From the NCBI GenBank assembly GCA_965200765.1, contig OZ241380.1:2418001-2482000 (forward strand): 64,000 nt of DNA. Reading direction: 5' to 3'. Positions 26,132-35,594 of the stretch are shown piece by piece. The translations under genes and the position numbers were made by a program. The notes beneath the pieces were generated by a model, which saw only the letters and a program-made list of their open reading frames with translations, made no database searches and was not told where the DNA came from. Source of the DNA: G965200765 sp965200765 (GTDB lineage Bacteria; Pseudomonadota; Gammaproteobacteria; Arenicellales; JAJDZL01). Position 1 is the stretch's first letter. Every line of letters begins with the position of its first letter.

Positions 26132-26428
26132 ATGCGTGAAGATAAGATTTTAGATAGATTAATCTCTAGAAATATCCATCTGGGTAGAGATGGTAAGTAT
26201 ATTTTTCTCAAAAAGGAATGGGACTGGTTAAGTCCAGAAGAACAGGAGATTGTTGCTGAGTATGCTGAATTTCGGCTGAATCAAGAAGGTATCTCGGCAG
26301 ATTTTGTTTTACTGTTATCACCCACTGAATTTAACGATCTTGAAGTAGTCAAGATTGATTTTGCAGAACTCAAAAATAAAAGAGATTTCGCAAGCAAAGT
26401 TCCGCGAGCAATTGACCACTATTGGTGA
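26132..26428 (+). CDS. Small hypothetical protein, second gene of the pair
   Basis: This 98-residue protein starts at ATG 26132 behind GAGG at 26123-26126. It is highly charged and likely helical (MREDKILDRLISRNIH, LSPEEQEIVAEYAEFRLNQEG), with no signal or membrane segment. A longer frame starting at 26054 overlaps the upstream gene and is not preferred. Function unknown; it may be the partner of the preceding protein, for example a two-component toxin-antitoxin-like pair, but no motif proves that. Confidence 0.5.
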   Translation: MREDKILDRLISRNIHLGRDGKYIFLKKEWDWLSPEEQEIVAEYAEFRLNQEGISADFVLLLSPTEFNDLEVVKIDFAELKNKRDFASKVPRAIDHYW

Positions 26429-26458
26429 AAGCACAAAGTCAATGCCGCGAGTCGACAG

Positions 26459-26965
26459 TCAGGAAGGTTCGGGTATCGATGTTGTGGAGAGCCACCGGAT
26501 CAATTGAATCTCGCCAGTGCTGCTGCTGGTTCGAGTGCTGCACAGCTTGCAATGCACCATGGTCGAGCGATGAAACTCAGTGCCGTCCAACGCGATCAGG
26601 CATCGACCGCCCAGCCGGCGAAACGACTTCAGTCCTCCAGGCTTTTGTCGCAGCACCGTCAGTGCCGCGTCAAGCACAGCGTAGAACGACTCCAGCGAAA
26701 TCCCGTCCAGACTTTGGCGAATGTGGTTGTCGCACGGAATCCGAGCCATCCCGAACAACGAAGCCGCACAGCTGTCGCCATCGCGGCTTTGAGCCATTCG
26801 CCGCTGGTGCGACAGAAACGACGGCGACTGCATGAAGAACACCGAAAAGGCCGCCATGGCAATGTCGTTGAAGCGATACTGCGTGTTCCGGCCGCGGCGC
26901 GGGTCCGCCAGCTGTTCCACGCATCGGCGCATCTCGGCAATCAAAATATCCACCATCGGATTCAT
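26459..26965 (-). pseudogene. N-terminal fragment of a DDE transposase
   Basis: This begins MNPMVDILIAEMRRCVEQLADPR-like text and includes YRFNDIAMAAFSVFFMQSPSFL, NHIRQSLDGI and CLIALDGTEFHRS with HCKLCSTR. These are the N-terminal third of a transposase whose C-terminal third sits at 24372-24690. After CSTRT the reading becomes unrelated and soon stops. The ~1.75 kb between the two fragments carries the HTH-repeat gene and two small genes. Confidence 0.8.
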
Positions 26966-27012
26966 GGCGGCAAGTTATATCACCATCAATCCAAAAGATC
27001 AAGTCTCCTATC

Positions 27013-27392
27013 TTGTTGTATTTATTCACTTATTTTTTAGAATGAGAATTGCTGAAAAGCGAGTGTTTCCCGTTGGAAACATCCATGATACTTCTATCAC
27101 ACGGCCTGCATGAAAACTGTTGCCGACAAGATCTATTACGTCCAATGTTGTACAGTAAGGCTTCCGTGCTGGTTTCTGTGGTGACGGTTCAAGTCGGCAA
27201 AAGGCCTAATACAGTACGCAGAACAGTAAGTCCGTGCTTGTGTCGTTGTTGAGTAGAAAATTTTTTTGCGACTATCAGGTTGCAAGGGTATTGCGTGTCC
27301 AACCATACCAAGATTTTAACGGCAAAGAATTTGACTGCGGCATGAAAATGTTCTTGTCGGCGAATCCGGGGCTTTGTCCGAGGATTTTCGTG
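27013..27392. other. Intergenic, probable mobile-element debris
   Basis: No intact gene. A TTTCC-CGTT-GGAAA palindrome lies at 27066-27079. The remainder has short frames only, between two unrelated transposase remnants. Confidence 0.35.
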
Positions 27393-27900
27393 TTACGAAA
27401 TGGTGAACTTTCGGCGATTTTCGAGTTTCAGACGCCTAGCCGTCTCCACGCGGAAATCAAACAGCAACTCATGGCTGGCCATCAGATGAAACTTGTAGCG
27501 GAACCATTTCACGGCATGGCTCCAAAGCTGGCCGTAGGCACCCACCCCGTGGTATATCGTGGCAACCCAAGTCCGCATCCGAATCACCGAAAATGCCATC
27601 AGCGCGAGTCCGACTAGTCGAGTGCGAATACAACTTCTTACCATCAAACCCCAAGCTGGTTTCAAAATCAGGACACACCTGCATCAACCGGACGCGATTG
27701 CGGTAGAACAACGCGCGCATCGCACCATGATCGCATTCCACCCGCGACAGCAGTTTCCAAATTTGCTAATACGCACTCTTCTCTGACACCCGGGTCCAGC
27801 CCTCTTGATTCGTCTCCGGTGAAAAGCGTAAACCCTCATCAGCGTCGAGGTTGGCCACCAAATTGCGCCGCACAGACTCTACTGAGTTGCAACACTAGAC
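27393..27900 (-). pseudogene. Frameshifted DDE transposase remnant (second, unrelated type)
   Basis: Two minus-strand frames join to resemble one transposase. The first gives NRVRLMQVCPDFETSLGFDGKKL, then DSDADLGCHDIPRG. The second continues as AYGQLWSHAVKWFRYKFHL and LLFDFRVETA. The order (LGFDGK, D-x-DAD-x-G-x-H, then W-x-KFGY-x-LHL-like) is that of IS4/IS5-superfamily DDE transposases. An upstream stretch to about 27900 continues the homology with a stop codon (SEKSAY then TAG). At least one frameshift and one stop, so inactive. Confidence 0.7.
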
Positions 27901-28002
27901 CGGCATGGAACGCATTTGCTCAATCGCAATTGGATGGAAAACTGGATTGCCTTCGAGCTATATCAAGCTTGAAGACTTGATTCAAATAATCAGCAGATTG
28001 TT

Positions 28003-29853
28003 CTAATACAGCATCTGGACCATAATGATGACAACAATGAGAAACAGCACTGTCATAACCCCGCCTGCTCTCATAAAGTCAACAACCCGATAGCCGCCCG
28101 GCCCTTGAATCAACGCATTCACCTGATGGGTGGGAATCAAAAAAGAATTTGATGTTGCCAGTGCAACGATCAAGCCAAAAACAGCCGGGTCAGCACCAAT
28201 CGAAACTGCAATGCTAACTGCAATTGGAACCAGTAGCACCGTCGCGCCGACATTTGAAATCAACAAAGAAAATCCGGTTCCGAGCATGCCCAACGCCAAC
28301 AGAAAAACCCACTCTGGTGCGCCTTGCAGGGCCAACAAAAACTGCTGTGCAATCCAAGCGGCGGTATCGGTTTCCTTTACCGCAATACCCAATGGAAAAA
28401 GACAGGCGAGCAAAAATACACTTTGCCAATTGATTGCCCGATACGCCTCATCGATTTTTATGACCCCGGTAAGAATCATTCCCAATGCACCGGTCATCAG
28501 CGCTATTGACAATTTCAATTCGGTAAACAAAACCAGACCGATTGTGAGTGCAAAAAACAGCATGCCGTTGCGAAACTTTTCTGGCCTGAAATCGTCCCGC
28601 GGATAATCGGTAACCACAACAACATTGTTCTCGTTACGGAACCGTTCAAGATTCGTCCACAGGCAATGAATAATCAGCGAGTCGCCCGCGTGAAAGTCGC
28701 ATGCCATCAGATTCTGTCGAATCGGCCGATCATCGCGATAGACGGCAAGCAATGTAACTCCGAATACTCGTCTGAACCCCAACTCGCCCATGGTCTTGCC
28801 AATCAGATTCGACTGCGGCGGCACAACGACTTCCGCAATCCCCGAAGTGACAGGATTGAATGCTTCCTGAAATGCTGTAATCTGCTTTTTCAGCTCCAAT
28901 CCGTATTCGTTGGCAAATTTGGAAATTCGCTCCTGATGCCCCATCATTGCAATCATGCAATTGTCAGGAACTTCCGTTTGCCGCGCTGGCTCAACCACGA
29001 CCTTGCCGTTCGACCGTACACCAATAATGCGTTCTTCAAAACCCCATTCGTCTTCCAGCTCGCCGATTTTCCGGCCAGCAATAATGCTGCCTTTGGGTAC
29101 ATTCAACTCGAATACCTGTCCGGAAATCCCGTAAACATCTTTCACATACTTGGTGATGGTGCCGGTCTCCAGTCCCTTGGTCATGGTACGAGGAAACACG
29201 TACTTGCCAAAGAAAAGAAAATAGCAAACTCCGACAGCGAGCAAAATGAGACCGATCGGTGTTACTGAAAAGAGTGAAAAGCGTTGCACCGTCGATGGGT
29301 CGTCAACAGAGACTGCCACCAAATCATTGAGCATAATGAGCGGGCTGGAACCAATCATCGTTAAAGTGCCGCCCAGAATTGCACAGAATCCCATTGGCAT
29401 CAGCAATCTCGACAATGGAATATTCGTCTGTTTGGAGATTCTGTCAATCACTGGCAAGAACAGCGCGGCAGCACCGATATTCTGCATGAAACCAGAAATC
29501 GTGCCAACCGTTCCGGCAACACATGCCATGATGCGTTGCTCGGTGCGACCTGCAACTTTCAGTACGATTGACGAAAGCCGGTTCAATGCGTTCGTCTTGT
29601 CAATGGCCGCCCCCAGAATCATCACAGCGATAATTGACATGACTGCATTGCTTTTGAATCCGTCAAACAGACGGTCAGCGGGTACCAATCCATTGTAGTC
29701 TGGCCAGAGAGCACTTAGCCCCAACGCTACCATCACCAGGATGGCGACAACATCCACACGAAATACATCCAGAACAAATAAAACGACTGTGATACCAAGA
29801 ATCGTAATGACTACGAGCATCTGGGTAGTTAGTTCGAGCTCTACCACGGTCAT
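28003..29853 (-). CDS. SLC13/DASS-type anion permease with two central RCK_C (TrkA-C) domains
   Basis: The protein starts at ATG 29853; a TTG frame begins at 29868. The 616-residue protein has an N-terminal membrane block (about 1-190) with SGFMQNIGAAALFLPV and IGSSPLIMLNDL. Two soluble RCK_C repeats follow (about 215-395; each has a PxGSxIxGRKIGEL/PQSNLIGKTMGEL-like start). A second membrane block follows, with SNVGATVLLVPIAVSIA and ALATSNSFLIPTHQVNALI. Such SLC13 permeases carry sulfate, dicarboxylates or similar anions with Na+; the substrate cannot be read here. It is transcribed alone. Confidence 0.88.
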   Translation of the reverse strand: MTVVELELTTQMLVVITILGITVVLFVLDVFRVDVVAILVMVALGLSALWPDYNGLVPADRLFDGFKSNAVMSIIAVMILGAAIDKTNALNRLSSIVLKVAGRTEQRIMACVAGTVGTISGFMQNIGAAALFLPVIDRISKQTNIPLSRLLMPMGFCAILGGTLTMIGSSPLIMLNDLVAVSVDDPSTVQRFSLFSVTPIGLILLAVGVCYFLFFGKYVFPRTMTKGLETGTITKYVKDVYGISGQVFELNVPKGSIIAGRKIGELEDEWGFEERIIGVRSNGKVVVEPARQTEVPDNCMIAMMGHQERISKFANEYGLELKKQITAFQEAFNPVTSGIAEVVVPPQSNLIGKTMGELGFRRVFGVTLLAVYRDDRPIRQNLMACDFHAGDSLIIHCLWTNLERFRNENNVVVVTDYPRDDFRPEKFRNGMLFFALTIGLVLFTELKLSIALMTGALGMILTGVIKIDEAYRAINWQSVFLLACLFPLGIAVKETDTAAWIAQQFLLALQGAPEWVFLLALGMLGTGFSLLISNVGATVLLVPIAVSIAVSIGADPAVFGLIVALATSNSFLIPTHQVNALIQGPGGYRVVDFMRAGGVMTVLFLIVVIIMVQMLY

Positions 29854-30562
29854 TTCAGCCGTTCCCAACGACGGCCGTTCAATGTCTCCTGTTTGAATTC
29901 ACCACTTGATCTATTCGCATGTCTGGCACGCTGGTGGTGAAGCATCTAGTTCGGTACTGCAAGAAAGTAAAATGAATCCAAGGCAAGGCATCGGACAAAG
30001 AATCAATGCGAGAACTCAAATACAGATTGCTAAAGAAGGATAGTACACATGGGTGATTAATTATAGTTGATTTGTTGATACTAGTAGTCAGTTTATGCGT
30101 CCAAACCTTTGATATTGGTTGAAATTTCATTCGTCTGAAGCAAAGTCGGTGAGAATATAACGGCGCGATGACCATGAATATCCGGGGTTGAAATTTTTGT
30201 CTGACAGCGAAGCAAGCGTTTGGATTGTTCGGTTGCATTCACCCTTGGGGACTGGTGCTGGAGGGAACGATGAGGGTTTGCTCGTTTACCAAAAGTATGG
30301 TTCATGGGAATCCGAGTGTGTGCAAACCCGCCATGTACTACCGTTGATGGAGTTCTTTCGGAAGTCGCATAAGACATTGATTTAATTGAAAAACAAAGGG
30401 TAAATTCACGGAGATTGATGCCCGTCTGTCTCCCGAATCCAATTCAGTCTTCCACGCGAGGACAAAATTTGTTAAACTGTTATCACACGGGTCAATGGAT
30501 TTGCCCTTGGAGAAATTCCACAGAACATGGATATGAAGATTGCCGAGGAGGACGGCTCTAGC
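29854..30562. other. Intergenic, no gene seen
   Basis: About 700 bases between the divergent permease and nitrilase-family genes. Frames present are short and without recognisable motifs. GAGGAG at 30545-30550 is the probable ribosome-binding site of the nitrilase-family gene. Confidence 0.4.
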
Positions 30563-31408
30563 ATGAATTTCAATGTTGCCTGTATTCAGAACTGTGCAAC
30601 TGACAATCAGGATGAAACGTTGCTTGATGCAGAAAGCTTGGTGCGCGACGCGCACAAGGCGGGCGCGGACCTGATTTGCCTGCCCGAGTTTTTCGGGTTT
30701 CTGAATGTAGGTGAAAACGGCATTGAAGTCGCACCTTGTCAAGTTCATCGACATCCCGCCGTGTCGGCTTTCAAAGATCTCGCCTATCAACTCAAGACGT
30801 GGATTCTGCTGGGATCAATCGCTCATATAGACCCCCACGGCAACAACCGAAATCGTTCTGTTCTGATTGCATCGAACGGCGAGATAATCACCCATTACGA
30901 CAAGATTCACATGTTTGACGTGAACTTGCCGAACGGGGAAATCTACCGGGAGTCGGATGTTTTCGTTCCAGGCGAAGAAGCAGTCGTGGCCGATACGCCA
31001 TGGGCAAAACTGGGCCTTACAGTTTGCTACGACCTGAGATTTCCTTACTTGTACAGAACACTCGCGCACGCTGGTGCAGATATCATCACTGTTCCTGCTG
31101 CCTTTGCTCGCACAACCGGAAAAGCACACTGGCATGTGTTATTACGAAGTCGGGCCATTGAAACGGGGTGCTACATTGTGGCTCCGTGTCAGTATGGCCA
31201 ACATGGCAAAGCGAAAACCTACGGGCATTCACTAATTGTCGACCCGTGGGGTGTAGTTCTTGCCGACGGCGGAGAAAAAAGAGGTTTTATACAAGCAGAA
31301 ATTGACTTATCCAATGTAGCAAAAGCGAGGCACATGGTGCCGGCTTTGGAGCATGACAGAAACTACGCTCCTCCGGCAAATGTCCGACTGCATCGTAAAG
31401 CCAGCTGA
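30563..31408 (+). CDS. Carbon-nitrogen hydrolase of the Nit1/Nit2 (deaminated glutathione/omega-amidase) type
   Basis: The nitrilase-superfamily triad is visible: Glu in CLPEFFGF, Lys in YDKIHMFDVNLPNG, and Cys in GLTVCYDLRFPYLY. The DKIHMFDV and CYDLRFP contexts are typical of the Nit branch that hydrolyses deaminated glutathione or alpha-ketoacid amides. I prefer ATG 30563 (MNFNVACIQN, 281 residues), the normal start of the fold; an in-frame ATG at 30527 adds 12 non-conserved residues. Cytosolic, no signal peptide. In many proteobacteria this gene lies near metabolic repair genes; here it stands alone. Confidence 0.9.
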   Translation: MNFNVACIQNCATDNQDETLLDAESLVRDAHKAGADLICLPEFFGFLNVGENGIEVAPCQVHRHPAVSAFKDLAYQLKTWILLGSIAHIDPHGNNRNRSVLIASNGEIITHYDKIHMFDVNLPNGEIYRESDVFVPGEEAVVADTPWAKLGLTVCYDLRFPYLYRTLAHAGADIITVPAAFARTTGKAHWHVLLRSRAIETGCYIVAPCQYGQHGKAKTYGHSLIVDPWGVVLADGGEKRGFIQAEIDLSNVAKARHMVPALEHDRNYAPPANVRLHRKAS

Positions 31409-31452
31409 ATTTTTGAATATTTTTTGTTTTTTACCAATGTGAACCAGAAATC

Positions 31453-31590
31453 ATGAGTCATACGTTACTACTAATCTTAATCATACTTCCAATCGTAATC
31501 AGTGTAGGCATCTTGTTTATGTTTCGCGGTCGCGGACCGTCAGTGCTTGAACAGAAAGTCCTTTCGGACAAAAAGTCTGACAAACATTGA
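31453..31590 (+). CDS. Small single-pass membrane protein (45 residues)
   Basis: The ATG at 31453 opens a 45-codon frame: a hydrophobic helix (TLLLILIILPIVISVGILFMF), then a short RGRGPS turn and a charged tail ending KSDKH. The layout is a membrane anchor with a small cytosolic tail. No family recognised. It lies 44 bases after the nitrilase-family gene and could be co-transcribed with it. Confidence 0.45.
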   Translation: MSHTLLLILIILPIVISVGILFMFRGRGPSVLEQKVLSDKKSDKH

Positions 31591-31932
31591 CTTCTTATCT
31601 ATCCGTTAGCCAATCACGAGAAACACGAAATACTGTAACAGTGGTACGAAATTGGCTGAGTACAGTCGTAGTTAAACAGTCTTTATCGTATCCTTCTTAA
31701 TGTTGTTCATTGATCAATGCGGTTTTGGTTCGCCATAATCGCGGTTGGACTGAGCATGTATTCCTTCGAATACCAACTCTCCCGTAAAGATTTAATCACT
31801 AAATCTTCGTGCTACAAGGAATTAATTCCGAATATAATTGTTTGCTAGCAAACCCATCAACATGGAAACCCCAAACGATCGCTGATTGCACTTGTTGAAA
31901 CAGTCAGCGGCTTAAAGCGGTGCAAGTGCGCG
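31591..31932. other. Intergenic, no gene seen
   Basis: About 340 bases of AT-rich sequence before the methyltransferase-fusion gene, with no convincing frame, RNA gene or repeat. It presumably contains that gene's promoter. Confidence 0.4.
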
Positions 31933-33201
31933 ATGACAGAGTGTAGTGTTGAAAATCGAACGATTTTCTGTGGCGACAATATCGATATGCTACAGGGAAT
32001 TAACTCTGAATGTATTGATCTGATTTATCTCGATCCTCCATTCAACAAAAATAAGCAATTCAATGCCCCTATTGGCACTAGTGCGGAAGGCACTGGCTTC
32101 AGTGATGTCTTCAGTGAAAAGGATTTGAACAAAGCGTGGCTGACTACAATTCAGGAAGATCACCCTGCACTTTTTCAATACCTTAACAGCACCAAGTTAA
32201 TGGGCAGGAGTTGCAACTTCGCCTATCTTGTCTATATGACGATTTGTCTTTCGGAGTGTCATCGAGTACTAAAACCAACAGGAAGCATATACCTTCACTG
32301 CGATTCAACAATGAGTCATTACTTGAAAATAATTATGGATTGCATATTCGGGGAAGATAATTTTCGAAATGAGATAATTTGGTGCTACAAGTCTGGCGGT
32401 GCTAGCCCCAAGCGTCATTTCAGCAAAAAGCACGATGTTATCCTGTGGTACACAATATCAAATTCTTATACATTTCATCCGCAAACAGAAAAATCTTACA
32501 ACCGGGAACTCAAACCGTATGGATTCAAGGGAGTAGAAGAGTTTTGTGATGAAATTGGCTGGTATACAATTGTCGGTACAAAAGACTATTGGAATATTGC
32601 CACAGTAGGACGCACTAGCTCGGAACGAACTGGGTACCCAACTCAAAAGCCGCTTGCTTTGCTTCAACGAATTATCGTAGCCAGCAGCAATGAAAATGAC
32701 ATGGTGTTGGACCCGTTTTGTGGTTGTGCCACGACCTGTATCGCGGCGGAACAGCTGAACAGGAAATGGGTGGGAATAGATATATCAGCAATAACATACG
32801 ATCTTGTGAAGAACCGGCTAACCGAAGGATCTATTGACCCAGACAATGTACCGACAGATCAGTTTGTAATCCATCGGCGAACTGATCCTCCCAAGCGATC
32901 TGACCAAAGCACAGATTGTCGGGAACAGAAATTTGTGTATGTCGTATCTCACCCGCAATTTCCCGGTGAGTACAAAGTAGGAATTGCTAAAAATTGGAAA
33001 TCAAGTTTAAATTTCTACCAGGCATCCGACCCTGAGAAACAGTACAAATTGGAGTTCAAATTTGAAACGCCTTGGTTCAGGTCAACTAAATTTCACATTC
33101 ACGAGAAATTTGAAAACAAACACGAATGGGTCAAAGGCAATCTAAAGGACATCATTGATGAAATCAAGAACTACAAACCTGGAGACAATTCAACCCACTG
33201 A
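31933..33201 (+). CDS. N4/N6 DNA methyltransferase fused to a GIY-YIG-like (T5orf172/MUG113-type) domain
   Basis: Residues 1-300 are an amino-methyltransferase with the catalytic DPPF (34-37) before the AdoMet-binding DPFCGCATT (260-268), i.e. beta-class motif order, plus GYPTQKPLALLQRI and WVGIDIS. Residues ~334-410 are a separate domain: FVYVVSHPQFPGEYKVGIAKN, then KFHIHEKFENKHEWV. This resembles the GIY-YIG variant found in T5orf172/MUG113 proteins, although the usual catalytic Arg region (KNWKSSLNFYQ) lacks an obvious Arg. The fusion could be a one-protein restriction-modification enzyme or a methyltransferase with an inactive DNA-gripping domain. No separate nuclease gene is adjacent. 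Confidence 0.82.
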   Translation: MTECSVENRTIFCGDNIDMLQGINSECIDLIYLDPPFNKNKQFNAPIGTSAEGTGFSDVFSEKDLNKAWLTTIQEDHPALFQYLNSTKLMGRSCNFAYLVYMTICLSECHRVLKPTGSIYLHCDSTMSHYLKIIMDCIFGEDNFRNEIIWCYKSGGASPKRHFSKKHDVILWYTISNSYTFHPQTEKSYNRELKPYGFKGVEEFCDEIGWYTIVGTKDYWNIATVGRTSSERTGYPTQKPLALLQRIIVASSNENDMVLDPFCGCATTCIAAEQLNRKWVGIDISAITYDLVKNRLTEGSIDPDNVPTDQFVIHRRTDPPKRSDQSTDCREQKFVYVVSHPQFPGEYKVGIAKNWKSSLNFYQASDPEKQYKLEFKFETPWFRSTKFHIHEKFENKHEWVKGNLKDIIDEIKNYKPGDNSTH

Positions 33202-33223
33202 GGTCAAGAATTCAATTAGGCAA

Positions 33224-33595
33224 TTAAACCGCCCTAATCGCAGATTCCAGGAGGACAGGCAATGACTGGTCATTAAAACTCTCAGCACCATCCTCATCAA
33301 CTCCTATTGTGTCAACATTTACATAGTAGTAAATTTTATCGTCAGTAAAAAGCCCAACATCAATAAAAACTCCTTCAAAATCCCAGTAAAAATTTACCTC
33401 TCCATCGCCAGCTACTGACACTTCAGGCAATTTCACATCCAAGGGTAACAAATCGACAAACCGCAAACTATTTCGAATAGCAACGACTGAGGGAAGAATG
33501 GTGTTTCTACCCGCCCAATCTCTATTCAAAGTCTCAAAGGATTCCACTTTTTGCTTTAAGCGATTCTTTTGATTCTCAACAATCCGATTATCCAT
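33224..33595 (-). CDS. Hypothetical acidic protein convergent with the methyltransferase
   Basis: This is a 123-residue soluble acidic protein. An N-terminal helix (RIVENQKNRLKQKVESF) is followed by a beta-rich region with LPEVSVAGDGEVNFYWDF and DVGLFTDDKIYYYVN, a pattern seen in uncharacterised small proteins often found near toxin or defence genes. It ends 22 bases from the methyltransferase stop, in convergent orientation. Function unknown. Confidence 0.6.
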   Translation of the reverse strand: MDNRIVENQKNRLKQKVESFETLNRDWAGRNTILPSVVAIRNSLRFVDLLPLDVKLPEVSVAGDGEVNFYWDFEGVFIDVGLFTDDKIYYYVNVDTIGVDEDGAESFNDQSLPVLLESAIRAV

Positions 33596-33956
33596 TATCT
33601 GCTCTTTTGACTCGTTTCAACAGAGGATTTCTAGACCAATGCACCACTCCGACCTTTTCAGACCCTTGATAGTCTCAAGCAACTCTAAAGTTCCTTCTAG
33701 GCTATAAACCAAATTTTTGATGAGTCGTTTGTGCATTTCACTACCCCCACCCTATCGTACGATTCAATACCAAAATTTTCAAGATATGTAGTCGTTCAGG
33801 TACTTCCCGTTGAAAAATTTTTGCAGGCGAAATTGGTGTCGCTGTCGTACAATACTATACCATGATTGCAATCTATGGCATAAAGCCGTAAAACCCCTGC
33901 TATGGTTTGATTATGCAAACGAACGAAGCAGGGACCAACATTGAGGTCAATTGAAT
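33596..33956. other. Intergenic upstream of the PotD-like gene
   Basis: About 360 bases without a gene. A 35-base stretch at 33804-33838 resembles 15161-15195. GAGGT at 33943-33947 is the probable ribosome-binding site for the ATG at 33957. Confidence 0.4.
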
Positions 33957-35054
33957 ATGAAAAGTAGAATGGTGTCCATTTTTTCGAGCGTTGTGTCAGT
34001 CATGCTTGCCGGATGGCTTGCGCCGCTTCAAGCACAGGAGCTCATCGTGGTTTCCTACGGAGGCGCTTATTCGCTCAGCCAGCAAAAAGCGTATCACGAA
34101 CCCTATATGGCAATGAATCCGGGCATTAAAATCCTGAACGACGACTCGGCGTCGCAAGGTGTCGCCAAGTTGCGAGCACAAGTTGAGATTGACAATGTTT
34201 CCTGGGACTTGCTGGATGCAAACGCTTCCGATGCGATTTTGCTTTGCGATGAAGGTCTGATTGAAGAAATCGACCATGATACAGTGCTTGCCCCGGCACC
34301 TGATGGAACACCTGCAAGCAAGGACTTCGGCGATGCGATCGTATCACCATGCTTTATTCCGGAAATTGTTTTTTCTACAACTTTTGCCTATCGAACTGAT
34401 TTGGTCAAGACTCCACCAATGGGCATCAAAGATGTATTTGACCTGGACAAGATTCCCGGTATGCGATCTTTACAAAGAGAACCGGATGGTAACATTGAAT
34501 GGGCACTGCTTGCAGACGGAGTAGCAATTGACGACATTTACGATGAGCTTGATACGCCGGAAGGGATCGCAAGAGCCTTTGCGAAACTCGACGAAATCAA
34601 AGACAAGGTTGTTTGGTGGGTGGAAGGCGCACAATCGCCAGAGTTGCTGGCGGATGGTGAAGTCGTTATCGCATCAGGCTACAATGGTCGTTTCTTTTCG
34701 GTAATTGAAGAAGAAAAACAACCTATCGCCATGATGTGGGAGTGGCAAGTCTTTGAAGTGACCGGATGGGTTATTCCCAAGTCTGCACCACACAAAGAAG
34801 ACGCATTGAAATTCGCCAGATTCGCTACCGATACGCAAAGACTGGCCGATCAGGCGAAGTTCATCTCCTACGGACCAACCCGCGCTTCCTCTCAACCACT
34901 TGTAGGAAAGCATGCGACCCTTGGAATCGATATGGCACCTCACATGCCAACCCATCCGGATAACGCAAAAAAGACTTTGTTTTTCAACTACGAATGGTGG
35001 GCCGACAACAAAGACGATATGAATGAGCGATTTATTGCGTGGCTACAGCAGTAG
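33957..35054 (+). CDS. PotD-like extracellular solute-binding protein (polyamine/opine-type), orphan
   Basis: The ATG at 33957 (MKSRMVSIFSS) with GAGGT 9 bases upstream is preferred to the in-frame TTG at 33951. A signal peptide ends near LQAQ. The mature protein has the family-1 spermidine/putrescine-binding layout: VVSYGGAYS at the start, NVSWDLLDANASD, LDKIPGMRSLQ and a C-terminal WADNKDDMNERF. Family members bind polyamines, opines or other cationic or zwitterionic solutes. No permease or ATPase is adjacent, so it must work with components encoded elsewhere. Confidence 0.88.
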   Translation: MKSRMVSIFSSVVSVMLAGWLAPLQAQELIVVSYGGAYSLSQQKAYHEPYMAMNPGIKILNDDSASQGVAKLRAQVEIDNVSWDLLDANASDAILLCDEGLIEEIDHDTVLAPAPDGTPASKDFGDAIVSPCFIPEIVFSTTFAYRTDLVKTPPMGIKDVFDLDKIPGMRSLQREPDGNIEWALLADGVAIDDIYDELDTPEGIARAFAKLDEIKDKVVWWVEGAQSPELLADGEVVIASGYNGRFFSVIEEEKQPIAMMWEWQVFEVTGWVIPKSAPHKEDALKFARFATDTQRLADQAKFISYGPTRASSQPLVGKHATLGIDMAPHMPTHPDNAKKTLFFNYEWWADNKDDMNERFIAWLQQ

Positions 35055-35065
35055 CCACTGTGGTT

Positions 35066-35428
35066 ATGCCTGATTTCACAGAAACAGAACTGGAAGACAT
35101 TCAATCAATTCTCGAAAATCGCTACAAGGAAAGTGTTGAGACTTTCCTTGCGGACTGCGAGATTCAGCCAGACCGCGACAACAATGAAATTGTTGAATGT
35201 CCAGCGCTCTTTTGGCATGCCAGAAATTGCAACTTTGTTGTAGTCAAAATATCAGATGACCAATTTCGCGGACAGTTCTTTTACCATCCCGAAGAACACT
35301 TCGGTGGCGACCAGCCTGAATACACGAATGCCGTCAACTGTACTCTCGCACTTTTGCAGAGTCAGTCAGACCATGAACGCGAGCAACACGGTGTGACATC
35401 AGGCATAACCGGTTCTGACCTGGCTTGA
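35066..35428 (+). CDS. Hypothetical small acidic protein
   Basis: ATG 35066, 11 bases after the PotD-like stop, gives a 120-residue protein; an upstream frame beginning 35039 overlaps that gene and is less likely. It is soluble and acidic, with ETELEDIQSILENRYKESVETF at the N-terminus and HEREQHG near the end. No signal peptide, no recognised family. Position suggests co-transcription with the binding protein, but their functions may be unrelated. Confidence 0.55.
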   Translation: MPDFTETELEDIQSILENRYKESVETFLADCEIQPDRDNNEIVECPALFWHARNCNFVVVKISDDQFRGQFFYHPEEHFGGDQPEYTNAVNCTLALLQSQSDHEREQHGVTSGITGSDLA

Positions 35429-35594
35429 TTCTATGTTCCTTTATGCAACACAGAAACACTAGCACCTCGAATCTGGTTTGTTTGCAATCCCCCTTGACTT
35501 ACAATAACGACTTGAAACAAAATGTGAAATTCTGATACATCTTGCCAAATAGAATTTTGAAACACTTCCGTCAGAACCTCAAACGGCAACAAAA

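Noticed and set aside
30093..30377. A 94-codon minus-strand frame in the gap before the nitrilase-family gene
   Set aside because: Sequence shows no domain, no signal and no ribosome-binding site; judged non-coding.
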